DNA of 38,331 nucleotides from Deltaproteobacteria bacterium (GCA_003647065.1 QMMC01000009.1:1-38331), one strand, 5' to 3'. Shown: positions 7,286 to 15,789, counted from the first letter of the stretch. A program made the numbers and translations. Notes: generated by a model from the letters alone, not told the origin.

Positions 7286-8107
7286 ATGCCGCAGCGCTAC
7301 AGCGACGACGAGATGCGCGAGATTCTCCGCCGGGCCATCGAGGCCGGAGCTGATTCGGGGGAATTCGAGCACGACGACCTCGTCGCTGCGGCGGCGGAGG
7401 TCGGCATCGATCCGGGCGCTGTGGACCGAGCTGCGCGGGAACTCCACGAGGAACAGGAGGCCCTCGAGGGGGTCCTCGCAAAGCAACGTAAGAAGCGCCG
7501 CTCGTTCTTCAAGTCGGTGGCCACCATGGCGGTGATCAACGCATTTCTCTTCGCCGTCGACGTCATGACCGGCGGCGGGGCGACCTGGTTTTATTGGCCG
7601 CTCCTCGGCACCTCCCTGATGCTGGCCATGTCGGCGATCAAGGTCCTGCCGCCGATGAGTGAGGACACCCGACGCGAGCTCGTCGCCACGGAGCGCGGCC
7701 GCATCGCCCGGCGCCGGGCCCGGGAGGCGCGGCGCCTCGAGAAAGAAGCCGACCGGCGGGCACGGAAGGCACGCCGGGGTCGCCGCTCTTCGGTCGAGAG
7801 CGCCTTCGAGAGCGCCGTCGAGGAGGGGGTGACCGCGCTTCTCGGCGCGGTGGCCAATCAGATCGCCCGGGTCACCTCGAGCCCCGATGGCGGCCATGAG
7901 CGGGCTCCGAGCGAGTTTCATCGCTACGTGGCTGGCCAAAAGGACGAGAGAGCCCCTCGGGCCGCCGACTCACGCGCGCCCAAGAAGGCCGAGCCGGACC
8001 ACAGCAGCGCCGGCCCCGAGCTGCGCGTTGCGGTCGACCAGGCGGCGAACGAGGTCGTCGAAGAAGAGCTCCAGGAATCGCGCGAATCGCGAGAAGAGCG
8101 CAAATGA
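7286..8107 (+). CDS. 2TM-domain protein with N-terminal helical domain, 273 aa
   Basis: Residues 1-60 (MPQRYSDDEMREILRRA, EVGIDPGAVDRAARELHEE) form a small helical module often found ahead of 2TM domains in Myxococcota. Two hydrophobic spans follow (SVATMAVINAFLFAVDVM and FYWPLLGTSLMLAMSAI), the 2TM domain hairpin. After that comes a strongly Arg/Glu-rich helix (ARREARRLEKEADRRARK type) and a charged tail. The protein is probably an inner-membrane scaffold with cytoplasmic ends; no catalytic motif is visible. ATG 7286 is chosen because the conserved module begins there; ATG 7253 would add 11 residues. It is divergent from the gene starting at 7149 and convergent with the gene at 8148. Confidence 0.75.
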   Translation: MPQRYSDDEMREILRRAIEAGADSGEFEHDDLVAAAAEVGIDPGAVDRAARELHEEQEALEGVLAKQRKKRRSFFKSVATMAVINAFLFAVDVMTGGGATWFYWPLLGTSLMLAMSAIKVLPPMSEDTRRELVATERGRIARRRAREARRLEKEADRRARKARRGRRSSVESAFESAVEEGVTALLGAVANQIARVTSSPDGGHERAPSEFHRYVAGQKDERAPRAADSRAPKKAEPDHSSAGPELRVAVDQAANEVVEEELQESRESREERK

Positions 8108-8147
8108 GCGGCGTCCGCGGGGCTCGGCCCTCGTCGTCGGACAAACG

Positions 8148-8978
8148 TCAGGCAGCCTGGCTTTCCTGAGCGGCGTCGTCCTCGGTGCCATTCGTGAGGA
8201 TAATCTCTGCCGTGAGGAAGTAGCCCTCGTCGACGGTGACGATGAGCCCTTCGAGGCCTGACCGCCGCAGCGAGTGCAGCGCGACGTGCACACGGTTCTT
8301 CGCTTTTCTCCGGTCGAGCTTCGCTCCATCGCCAGGCCAGCCCGCGCAGGCGAGGGCTTCCATGGGCACGGGCACCGCCTCGTCCGCCGCTGCGAGGCGT
8401 GAGAGGGCGAGGTGATGGAGAATGCGCCGGGCGCTCATGCGCTGACCGAGGTCGACCTCTCGGCCGTCGGGGAGGACGAACCAGGCTGCCGCGGGGCCGA
8501 CTTCGAGGACCTGGGGCGGGGGCGGTATGACCTCGTGGGCACGTTCCCCCGGGGCGTCGAGGGGAGCGTGGGCGGTCACCAGGAAGCGGGCGTTGGGCGC
8601 GTCCTGGGAGAGCCCGCGGACGAGGGCGGCTCGGTCCTCGGCGAAGTCGTCGCCGCCGTCGATGAAGACGAGGGCATGGCCTGCCTCGGCGAGGGCGGCC
8701 CCGATCACCTCGTCGCTCGGTGTCACGTCGCTCTTCGGCATGCGTAGGCTCTTGGCGAGGGAGCGACGGATCGCCTCTTCGCTCTCGGGTCCCCGGACCC
8801 GGTGCACGCCGCCCTGTCCGTCGAAGGTGAAGGCGGGCTCGAGGAAACGCGCGAGGTCCAGGGCGAGCTTGGACTTTTCACGGCGGGCGGGGCCCACCAG
8901 GGTCACGATCTTCGCCTCCTCGAGGAAGAGGTCTTCGATGGTCTGGAGGTCGCCGTTGGGGTCGGTGTGAGTTGCCAT
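8148..8978 (-). CDS. STAND/NB-ARC-like protein with damaged P-loop and winged helix
   Basis: The order of motifs matches AfsR/LuxR-type STAND ATPases. VTLVGPARREKS at 25-36 sits in the Walker A place, but the Gly before the Lys is Glu34 (GPARREKS in place of GxxxxGKS). HALVFIDGGDD near 101-111 is Walker B-like, and RFLVTAHAPLDAPGE near 131-145 matches the family's VTSREPL..PGE motif. The C-terminal ~70 residues (ALACAGWPGD, NRVHVALHSLRRSGL, VTVDEGYFL) look like the winged helix of response-regulator type that myxobacterial signalling proteins often carry. It is short (276 aa) with no sensor repeats. ATG 8978 begins the conserved part. A regulatory DNA-binding role with impaired or no ATP hydrolysis is inference. 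Confidence 0.65.
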   Translation of the reverse strand: MATHTDPNGDLQTIEDLFLEEAKIVTLVGPARREKSKLALDLARFLEPAFTFDGQGGVHRVRGPESEEAIRRSLAKSLRMPKSDVTPSDEVIGAALAEAGHALVFIDGGDDFAEDRAALVRGLSQDAPNARFLVTAHAPLDAPGERAHEVIPPPPQVLEVGPAAAWFVLPDGREVDLGQRMSARRILHHLALSRLAAADEAVPVPMEALACAGWPGDGAKLDRRKAKNRVHVALHSLRRSGLEGLIVTVDEGYFLTAEIILTNGTEDDAAQESQAA

Positions 8979-9166
8979 GGCCGACAGAAATGCAGCGGTC
9001 GTGCCGACGTTCTGCAATGCCCAGTGAGACCTGGGCTCCGCACCAAACCCCCGCGGCGCAGGCCTTTCCTGCTCCTCTCCGGGGCAGGGCGGGCCCCTCG
9101 GCGGGCAGATGACCACGTCCTGGACGCTGGCCGGGCCCGTTGCGCACCGGAATACGCGTTACGAGA

Positions 9167-10606
9167 TCATTCGCTATTTTCGCCGTGATCGAAGATGACG
9201 CGGAAGCTGCGCACGTTGTCATCGCCCTCGTCGGCGTCTGGGAGGCGGGATGAGAGGTTGGTGACGACGACCACGACCCGGGCGGTCCGGCGATCGGTGA
9301 AGTCGAGCTGGGTGTAGCTCCGAGTCAGGCGCCGGGGCGGTGTGCTCATGCGGCCGAGCTCCTTGCCCTCCGCGTCGAGGCTCACGGCGACGAAGGACCA
9401 CCTCACCCCGAACTCGCCCCGGAGCCAGAGGCGCAGCCGGTCCCCCACCTGCGCCTCGCGCACGTCGACTTCGAAGTAGGCGCTGCCGAAGGGTTCGAGG
9501 GGTGGGTCGTGGGGCCGGGTGTACTTTGGAAGTTCGGCCCAGGTGAAGCTCTCGGTGACGGGCACCGTTGCGTCCGATGGCAGGGAGTGTCCCCAGGGAC
9601 GTTCGCCCCAGTGTCCCTCGGAGACGCGGGCCTCGGACCCCACGTAGTAGCGAGCGATCGCGAGCTCCTCGATCAACGTCGGCACGTCGTCGGGGGTGAG
9701 GGAGAAGGCGGCCTCGATGGCTTCCCACATGTCCGGGCTCGCTCTGAGACCGACCGCCCGTCTCTCCCAGGTCCGCTGCCGCGCGATCTGCCAGATGTCA
9801 TGCACGAAGCGCCCGGTGCCGTGGTCGTGGCGTTCGGCGATCTCGGCCAGGAGGATGGCGCCCCCATCGCCCCAGTCTTCCGCCTCTTCGGTGCTTTCGG
9901 GGTCCGCCCCGAGCGCCGTCCAGCCCCGATGGGCGTCTTGCTGATGTCTTGCTACCGCGCCGTCGTCGCAGCCCCAGGTGCCGGTGAGCAGCCAGGTCAG
10001 GTAGGTGGCGGTGGCCCGGCGCCAGGTGACGGCCTCGGCGGGGTCTTGGCCGATGAGCATCGCCTGGGCGTAGGCTGAGGTGACGCAGGCGGCGAGGTCC
10101 TCGCCGCCCACGGCCCGGTCGACGACGGCGAAGGCCGGGGCGCTGTCCAGGTAGCTGGTGAGCTGCCGAGGGTCCGGGTAGGCTGCGTCGCCGCGGGCCT
10201 GGCCCCCCAGGAGGTAGAGGTCGAAGTCGTAGGAGCCCCCGGCACCGCCGTCGCTCGGGGGCGCCTCCCAGCCGCGGGCCTCGAGATCGTCATAGGCGGC
10301 CTCGAGGGCGCTGAGGGCCGCCTGGGCCCGGGCCTCGGGGACCTCGATGGAGGCGTGCACGGCGAGGGGCCGGAGCTCGGAGCGGACGACGATGGGCAGG
10401 TCTGGGCGGGGCGAGGGGCGAGGCAGGGCCACCCGGGGCCCTTCCCAGCGGCGCTGGGACCACATGTAGTTGTTGATTAGTTCGAGTTGCCCCTGGGCCC
10501 CGGCCGGGGGTACCAGGATGGCGATGGCCCCCAAGGCGGCCCAAAGGACGGCCCAATGAACGGCCATGACCCGGGGCCCCGAGGGAGGTGTCGGAATATC
10601 AAGCAT
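9167..10606 (-). CDS. Secreted protein of unknown function, 479 aa
   Basis: A hydrophobic segment (AVLWAALGAIAILVPPAGAQG) with an AxA-type cleavage site predicts Sec export. The central part is helical and rich in Trp/Arg/Asp (TWRRATATYLTWLLTGTWGCDD, GRFVHDIWQIARQRTW, SPDMWEAIEAAF). It resembles helical domains beside secreted metalloproteases, but there is no HExxH. The C-terminal ~120 residues are a probable beta-sandwich (AYFEVDVREAQVGDRLRLWLRG, ARVVVVVTNLS). ATG 10606 and ATG 10567 both keep the signal peptide and neither has a strong ribosome site; the longer form is listed. It is divergent from the 10656 gene with a 49-bp gap. Confidence 0.8.
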   Translation of the reverse strand: MLDIPTPPSGPRVMAVHWAVLWAALGAIAILVPPAGAQGQLELINNYMWSQRRWEGPRVALPRPSPRPDLPIVVRSELRPLAVHASIEVPEARAQAALSALEAAYDDLEARGWEAPPSDGGAGGSYDFDLYLLGGQARGDAAYPDPRQLTSYLDSAPAFAVVDRAVGGEDLAACVTSAYAQAMLIGQDPAEAVTWRRATATYLTWLLTGTWGCDDGAVARHQQDAHRGWTALGADPESTEEAEDWGDGGAILLAEIAERHDHGTGRFVHDIWQIARQRTWERRAVGLRASPDMWEAIEAAFSLTPDDVPTLIEELAIARYYVGSEARVSEGHWGERPWGHSLPSDATVPVTESFTWAELPKYTRPHDPPLEPFGSAYFEVDVREAQVGDRLRLWLRGEFGVRWSFVAVSLDAEGKELGRMSTPPRRLTRSYTQLDFTDRRTARVVVVVTNLSSRLPDADEGDDNVRSFRVIFDHGENSE

Positions 10607-10635
10607 TTGACACGATCCCCACGTCTCTTCTACAC
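10607..10635 (+). promoter_or_regulatory. Candidate promoter upstream of the coaX unit
   Basis: TTGACA at 10607-10612 is a perfect -35 hexamer. The best -10 candidates 16-18 bases on (TCTACA, CTACAC, TACACC) are poor. The element lies in the 49-bp gap before the ATG at 10656, which has AAGGAG upstream. The position fits; the weak -10 keeps confidence low. Confidence 0.3.
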
Positions 10636-10655
10636 CGACTGCTGAAGGAGAACTG

Positions 10656-11195
10656 ATGGCCGAGGCGCAATTCGATCCAGGTGGTTTCTATCAGTTTGAC
10701 CTCCAAGAGGGGAGCGTCCGTACGAAGGACGGGGCGCGGGTCCTCGTCTTGTCCGACACCGCCCTGGCCCCTTTGGTTTCAGCGGCCGTGAAATCCGGCG
10801 ATGTGGGGGCCCTGATCGGCCTCGGCAGCCACCTCGGCACCCTCGCCAAGGCCAGCCTCGGCGCGGATCCCGTCGCGACCACTCCGGAAGGGGTGCTGGC
10901 CCATGCTTCCTCGGTCGTTTCGCTCTTCGGCTGGGGAAAGCTCGGCTTCGAGCGCTGGGGTGAGGCCCTGGCCCTGACCGTCGACGGCGCCCCGACCTTC
11001 GGCGACGGCGGGACGGCCGTCGGCGCCTTCTTGACGGGTTTGCTCTCGGCTCTCGGTGACCAACCAGCCGACTGTGTTCCCGTTGGTGAGCGTTTCCTCG
11101 TGGTCTCTCCGCAAGCTGCCGACCAGGTCCGAGGGTGGGCCGCTGGCGGCGATGACGTGCCGACGATCGTCGGACGCATGGGGGTGTCGTCGTGA
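10656..11195 (+). CDS. Conserved-looking cytoplasmic protein, 179 aa, unknown
   Basis: The protein is a compact alpha/beta polypeptide with no signal peptide or membrane span. The first part is beta-like (FYQFDLQEGSVRTKDGARVLVLSD); helices with regular small residues follow (LAPLVSAAVKSGDVGALIGLG) and a second half contains SLFGWGKLGFERWGEAL. I cannot place it in a named family. ATG 10656 is preceded by AAGGAGAAC, an excellent ribosome site. The stop overlaps the GTG of the next gene by four bases, so the two are translationally coupled and lie immediately upstream of coaX. Confidence 0.75.
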   Translation: MAEAQFDPGGFYQFDLQEGSVRTKDGARVLVLSDTALAPLVSAAVKSGDVGALIGLGSHLGTLAKASLGADPVATTPEGVLAHASSVVSLFGWGKLGFERWGEALALTVDGAPTFGDGGTAVGAFLTGLLSALGDQPADCVPVGERFLVVSPQAADQVRGWAAGGDDVPTIVGRMGVSS

Positions 11196-11635
11196 GCCAG
11201 GTTCAGAAGCTCGAGTCGCTCCTGTCGTTGGTTCAGCGCAACCGACAGCAACCCCGGGCAGCCACCGCCGCTGCAGTCGCACCGATGGCTGCCGACTCGG
11301 CCGCCCGGAGGACGCCGACCCCGAGTCCCCTCGAGGTGGCCATCGGCGGTGCGGCTCGCCCCGCGGCCCCGAAGCCCCCAGCCCCGAAGCCCATGGCCGC
11401 GAGGCCCGCGGCTCCGAGGCCCGCTGCGATTGCCCCGCCCCGTCCGGTCGCGCCGGCGAGGCCCACCCCGGCCACCCCGGCTGCCAAGGCCCCGGTGGCC
11501 GCGAAGCCTGTCGCCGCAGCCAAGATCGTTGCGCCGAGCGCGCCCGTCGCGGCAAGCGCGGAGAGCGCCGTCGTCGTCGAGCCCAAAACCTTCGGTGAGC
11601 TGCTGACGCGGAGCCTGGCCCTCCGGCCACGCTGA
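11192..11635 (+). CDS. Pro/Ala-rich disordered protein, 147 aa
   Basis: A short N-terminal helix (SQVQKLESLLSLVQRNRQQ) and a short C-terminal helix (PKTFGELLTRSLALRPR) flank about 100 residues of Pro/Ala/Lys low complexity. The layout suggests an extended linker with a binding helix at each end. GTG 11192 overlaps the previous stop (GTGA), and coaX starts 14 bases after the stop. Pairing with the upstream protein is implied by coupling only. No family recognised. The coding assignment rests on the overlap, the operon position and the G/C third-position bias. Confidence 0.65.
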   Translation: MSQVQKLESLLSLVQRNRQQPRAATAAAVAPMAADSAARRTPTPSPLEVAIGGAARPAAPKPPAPKPMAARPAAPRPAAIAPPRPVAPARPTPATPAAKAPVAAKPVAAAKIVAPSAPVAASAESAVVVEPKTFGELLTRSLALRPR

Positions 11636-11648
11636 TTGCGAGGGCGTA

Positions 11649-12413
11649 GTGCTCCTCGCAGTCGACGTCGGCAATACGCACATCGTCCTCGGTCTCTACG
11701 AGGGCGAGCGGCTGGTCCACGACTTTCGTATCGAGTCGTCCCGGGGGCGGACCGTCGACGAGTTGCACGTGCTCTTGCACAACCTCCTCGGCGTCGCCGG
11801 GGTGGACCGGTCGAAGGTGCGGGGGAGCATCCTCGCTTCGGTGGTCCCGACCCTCGGAGAGGTGTTCGTAGAAGCCGTCGACCGGGCTTTCGACCTGGAC
11901 ATGTTGGTGGTCGGTCCCGGTCTCAAGACCGGCATGCCGATCCTCTACGAGAACCCCCGGGAAGTCGGCGCCGACCGAATCGTGAACGCCGTCGCAGCCT
12001 ACGACAGGTGTGAAGGGGCTGTGGTCGTCGTCGACCTCGGCACCGCGACGACCTTCGACTGCATCTCCGAGCGCGGCGAGTACCTCGGCGGCTGCATCGC
12101 GCCGGGCATCAGCATCAGCGCGAATGCCCTCTTCTCCCGAGCCGCGAAGCTCCCGCGGGTCGAAATCAAGAAGCCCCCCCGGACCATCGGCCGCAATACC
12201 GTGCACTCGATGCAGGCCGGCATCATCTTCGGCTACGTCGGTCTCATCGACGGCCTGGTCGACCGAATCCGCGAAGAGATGCCCGGCGAGGTGTCGGTCC
12301 TGGCCACCGGCGGCCTCGCGCCCCTGCTGACGCCGGAGAGCCGGTGCATTCAAGACTTCGACGAATTCCTGACCCTCGATGGCCTGCGCATCCTGTGGGA
12401 CCGGAACCGGTAG
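11649..12413 (+). CDS. coaX: Type III pantothenate kinase
   Basis: This is the CoaX-type kinase that phosphorylates pantothenate, the first committed step of coenzyme A synthesis. It belongs to the acetate and sugar kinase/Hsp70/actin fold. Motifs: DVGNT at 6-10 (phosphate binding), GADR at 107-110 (substrate region), DLGTATTFD at 129-137 (second phosphate loop), and GGCIAPG at 147-153. The length (254 aa) is normal. GTG 11649 follows GAGGG. It is third in an operon with two unknown genes; the common neighbour birA is not present here. Cytoplasmic, probably dimeric as in the family. Confidence 0.95.
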   Translation: MLLAVDVGNTHIVLGLYEGERLVHDFRIESSRGRTVDELHVLLHNLLGVAGVDRSKVRGSILASVVPTLGEVFVEAVDRAFDLDMLVVGPGLKTGMPILYENPREVGADRIVNAVAAYDRCEGAVVVVDLGTATTFDCISERGEYLGGCIAPGISISANALFSRAAKLPRVEIKKPPRTIGRNTVHSMQAGIIFGYVGLIDGLVDRIREEMPGEVSVLATGGLAPLLTPESRCIQDFDEFLTLDGLRILWDRNR

Positions 12414-12738
12414 TCCGACGACGGTCTTCGCGCCCAGCGGTGGAGGGAAGGTGAGGCCGCCACCCGCCGTACCCCGTCCGTGGCAGATCGACTCATCGTT
12501 GCGTCTATCGGTCTCGTCGGCCTCTCTGGGGCGGCGGCGTCGATGCTGGCGCCGTGTTCGCCGACGCTTCGCTGCATGGCGCTGTTGCTCCTCGGCTCGG
12601 CGGGGCTGACGCTCCTTGGCATCGGGTGTTTCGGCTCCCGCGAATCGGTCACGGGATGCGTGCGCGCGGCGAGAGAAGAGCTCTTCTTAGAGCGGTGACC
12701 CGTTCGAATATCGCGCGATCTCGCGCCGATAGTGGCCC
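12414..12738. other. Convergent gap between coaX and the J-protein gene
   Basis: Apart from the doubtful small ORF at 12480-12698, no terminator hairpin with a T-tract, RNA or repeat is visible. The gap separates the convergent coaX and J-protein genes. Confidence 0.3.
12480..12698 (+). CDS. Possible small membrane protein, 72 aa
   Basis: This reading frame encodes two hydrophobic segments (IVASIGLVGLSGAAASML and MALLLLGSAGLTLLGIGCF) and a short charged tail, with mostly G/C third positions. It starts at a GTG with no recognisable ribosome site, which weakens the case. It sits in the gap between coaX and the minus-strand J-protein gene. If real it may be read from the coaX transcript. Otherwise the gap is non-coding. 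Confidence 0.35.
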   Translation: MADRLIVASIGLVGLSGAAASMLAPCSPTLRCMALLLLGSAGLTLLGIGCFGSRESVTGCVRAAREELFLER

Positions 12739-13233
12739 TCAGACAGCGCCGCGGCGCAGGATCGCGGCCACCCGGTTGATCTCTTGCTTGAGGAAGGGGT
12801 TGGTCGGGTCGAGGGCGAGGGCTCGCTTCATGAGCTTCCAGGCGGCGGTGGGGTCGCGGTTTTCGATGGCCTTGGCGCGGTCGAACCAATGGAGGGCTTC
12901 GGTCGAGCCGATGCGCGGCTTCGAGGTCTTGCGCTTCTGCAGGGCGCGGCCGGCGTTGTCGCGCTGGGAGGCGGTGAGGCGAGTGATGCCCTTCTTGATG
13001 GCGATGTCGTAGAGCTTGCGCGCCGCGGGGTCGACCAATACCTGGAGGCCCTCGGCGCCGCGCCGGTAGACGCGCGTCGCCTTGGCCTGCTTCGCGGGGC
13101 GATCGACGAAGCGGTCCGGATGGTACTTCCGGGCAAAGCGACGGAAGGCGGTCTTCACCTCGTCGGTCGTCGCGCCCTGCTTCACGCCGAGGATGCGGTA
13201 GTAGTCGAGGCGATCGAGCTGGTCGTCCGACAC
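12739..13233 (-). CDS. J-domain co-chaperone with helical C-terminus, 164 aa
   Basis: A J domain occupies residues 8-70, with YYRILGV at 11-17 and the HPD tripeptide at 38-40 that stimulates Hsp70 ATPase activity in all known J proteins. The C-terminal half is helical, including a TPR-like hairpin (DRAKAIENRDPTAAWKLMKRALALDP). It lacks the Gly/Phe region and zinc finger of full DnaJ. GTG 13233 lies three bases after the stop of the Hsp70-like gene, with GGAGAG upstream inside that gene's end. The two are therefore translationally coupled, and this is very likely the dedicated partner of that Hsp70. Confidence 0.88.
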   Translation of the reverse strand: MSDDQLDRLDYYRILGVKQGATTDEVKTAFRRFARKYHPDRFVDRPAKQAKATRVYRRGAEGLQVLVDPAARKLYDIAIKKGITRLTASQRDNAGRALQKRKTSKPRIGSTEALHWFDRAKAIENRDPTAAWKLMKRALALDPTNPFLKQEINRVAAILRRGAV

Positions 13234-13236
13234 GGG

Positions 13237-15789
13237 CTAGCTCTCCGCCGCCTCGGCTTCTTGACGTTCTCGCATGCCTCGGAGCTCCTCGTCGTCGTAG
13301 CCGCCTACCAGGTTGATGCGAATCTTCTGGCGCTGGCCGGTGGCCTCGTCGGTCGCGTCCACGTCGAGGGTGCCGTCGGCGTCGAGCATGAAGGTGACTT
13401 GGATGCTCACTTTGCCCCGCGCGCCCTGGGGCAAGCCCGAGAGCTCGACTTCGCCGAGGTTCTGGTTCTCTCCAAAGACCCGGGATTCTCCCTGGCAGAC
13501 GGCGATGTCCACCGTCTCCTGCTCGTCCCGGGCGGTGGTGAACATGCGCGTTTGCTCGATGGGAATTGGAGTATTGGATCGGATGACCCACTCGCAATAT
13601 CCGCCGGCGGTCTGGATGCCGAGGGAGAACGGAGTCACGTCCATCAGGGTAGGGGGCACGGACCCGGGCATCGGGACCACCGAGGCCCCTTCGGTCGGGT
13701 TGACGAACTCGTCGCCCCCGAGGATCGGCGGCAGGCCGGCCGTGTCGACCTCGTCGGCGCCGAAGAGATCGGTGCCGCTGAGGTGGCGGTTCGGCTGGTC
13801 GCCGCCGATGGCCCCTGCCGCCGCCGCGACTGCGATCGGGGCGTTCATGGCCCCGGCATTGGTGGCTGGGGGGCTGGGCAGTTCCGGGAAGTCGGGGGCT
13901 AGAGCCGCCGGCGACCCCGGCGGCAGGCTCTCGAGGTCTTCTAGATCGTCGAAGTCTTCGGCGTCGGCGTCGTCTTCGAGAATGAGCAGGGCGTCATCGT
14001 CCTCCTCTATCTGCTCTGTCTGCTCGACTTGGGCACCCGCCGCCGAACCCTGCGGCGTCGGAAGGACGAAGTCATCGATGTCGAGGAGCCCCGGGGCCGT
14101 ATGGCCGGCGCTCTTCGGCGTCGGGAGGTCCAGGGAGGAGATATCGAGGGCCGGTTTGGGCGGCGCGGCCGCGCCCTTCACCGCCGGGAGGTCGAGGTCT
14201 GGAATATCGAGGGGCGGTGCTTGCCCCGGCGGGGCCCCGCTCTTCACCGCCGGGAGGTCGATGTTTGCTTCGTCCGGGGATGCATCGCCATAGCCCACGA
14301 CGCGGAGGCTGCCCGATGGATTGAGCACGGGAGGGCCCGGGCGCACGCTCGGGGAGGCGTTGAAGAGCGCGCTGGCGATCTCATTCCTCGATAGAGGTCG
14401 GGAGTCCCCGGGCCTCACCTCTTCGAGGTCCGCCGAAGAGAGCTGGAGCGGCGCCATCGAAGGCAGCTCCGGTGTGGGCCCCCGGGGAGACGTGGTGGCC
14501 GCCGTCGGCGGCGCCGGGGGCTGGTAGTTCTGCGGGGCGAAGGCCGGCTGGCCGGGACGCCCGGCCCGGGCCGCGTCCTGCATGGCTTTGACCTCGGCGA
14601 TCTTCTCGGCGCTCGGGAAGACGGTGATCGTCTTGCGCGGGCGGCTGTTCGAGAGCGCGTAGCCCTGCACCGAAGCGCCGAGGGCCACGACCAGGTCGGG
14701 GTCGATGTCGATCCGCGGCTCTTTTCCGAAGAACGCGGTGACCCGCGAGCGAACCAGAGGAATGCGGGTCGACCCCCCGACGAGGACGACGGTGTCGATG
14801 TCTTCGACCTTTATCCCCGCCTTTTTCATCGCCCCGGCGGTGACTTCCATGGCCCGGTCGATGAGCGGCATGACGCGGTCTTCGAGCTGCTTGCGCGTCA
14901 TTCGGTACGCCAGGGGCAGCTTATTGCCCTCGCCGTCGACCATGACCTCCTCGAGCTCTGCCGTGCAATCCTCCTGAAACGAGAGCTGGCACTTCACCCA
15001 TTCGGCCGCGGCCCGGATGCGCTCGAAGGCCTGCGGGTCCTCGCGCGGGTCGACGCCGGTGTCCCTCTCGAAGGCGAAGGCCATCTCCTCGGCGACGAGC
15101 AAGTCGATGTCGTCGCCACCGAGGAAGGTATCGCCGGCGGTGGTGACCACCTCGAAGATGTCCCCGTCGAGTTCGAGGACCGTCATGTCGAAGGTGCCGC
15201 CGCCAAAGTCGAAGACAGCCACTCGCTCTGCGCCCTCGGCGCCGCACCCGTAGGCGATGGCTGCGGCGGTTGGCTCATTGAGGATGCGTACGACATCGAG
15301 GCCCGCGACCGTGCCCGCGGCTTTGGTCGCGCTGCGTTGCAGCTCGTTGAAGTTTGCCGGCACGGTGATCACGACCCGGCGACACTCGCGGTCGAGGACC
15401 TGTTCGGCGATGCGCCGGCATTCGCGGAGGACAAACGCGCTGATCTCCGCGAGGGCCCAGGTCTCGTCCCGGGCCACGACCCGGACGCCGCCGTTGTCCG
15501 CCTGGACGATGTCGAAAGCGAAGCGCTCCTTGGCTCGGCGAACCTCCTCGCTATCGAAGGGGCGACCGATCAGCCGCTTCATCGCGTAGACGGTATTTTC
15601 GGCGTCGCTCAGCCGGCGCTCCCGCGCCAGATCGCCGACGAGGACCTCTCCCTGGGGAAAGGAGACGACCGACGGGATCAGGCGCTTGCCGTCGACGTCG
15701 CTCAGAACCTGGGCGTGGCCGCTATCCGCCACAGCCACGACCGAGTTCGTGGTTCCCAGATCGATTCCCAGGACAACGTCATCAGCCAT
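13237..15789 (-). CDS. Hsp70-like chaperone with ~330-aa inserted linker, no lid
   Basis: Residues 1-382 are a complete Hsp70 nucleotide-binding domain: DLGTTNS 10-16, FDFGGGTFD 193-201, VVLVGGSTRIP 334-344. In DnaK a short linker follows at once; here about 330 disordered residues intervene before the linker-like LMDVTPFSLGIQT (715-727) and a substrate-binding beta domain to about 830. The helical lid is almost absent. The insert carries four similar units around DLPAVK/DLPTPK (509-582), then an acidic tract (IEEDDDALLILEDDADAEDFDDLEDLE type). The protein is 850 aa against about 640 for DnaK. ATG 15789 is the natural start. A coupled J-protein follows. A specialised, not housekeeping, chaperone is inferred; the insert may recruit partners. 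Confidence 0.9.
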   Translation of the reverse strand: MADDVVLGIDLGTTNSVVAVADSGHAQVLSDVDGKRLIPSVVSFPQGEVLVGDLARERRLSDAENTVYAMKRLIGRPFDSEEVRRAKERFAFDIVQADNGGVRVVARDETWALAEISAFVLRECRRIAEQVLDRECRRVVITVPANFNELQRSATKAAGTVAGLDVVRILNEPTAAAIAYGCGAEGAERVAVFDFGGGTFDMTVLELDGDIFEVVTTAGDTFLGGDDIDLLVAEEMAFAFERDTGVDPREDPQAFERIRAAAEWVKCQLSFQEDCTAELEEVMVDGEGNKLPLAYRMTRKQLEDRVMPLIDRAMEVTAGAMKKAGIKVEDIDTVVLVGGSTRIPLVRSRVTAFFGKEPRIDIDPDLVVALGASVQGYALSNSRPRKTITVFPSAEKIAEVKAMQDAARAGRPGQPAFAPQNYQPPAPPTAATTSPRGPTPELPSMAPLQLSSADLEEVRPGDSRPLSRNEIASALFNASPSVRPGPPVLNPSGSLRVVGYGDASPDEANIDLPAVKSGAPPGQAPPLDIPDLDLPAVKGAAAPPKPALDISSLDLPTPKSAGHTAPGLLDIDDFVLPTPQGSAAGAQVEQTEQIEEDDDALLILEDDADAEDFDDLEDLESLPPGSPAALAPDFPELPSPPATNAGAMNAPIAVAAAAGAIGGDQPNRHLSGTDLFGADEVDTAGLPPILGGDEFVNPTEGASVVPMPGSVPPTLMDVTPFSLGIQTAGGYCEWVIRSNTPIPIEQTRMFTTARDEQETVDIAVCQGESRVFGENQNLGEVELSGLPQGARGKVSIQVTFMLDADGTLDVDATDEATGQRQKIRINLVGGYDDEELRGMRERQEAEAAES

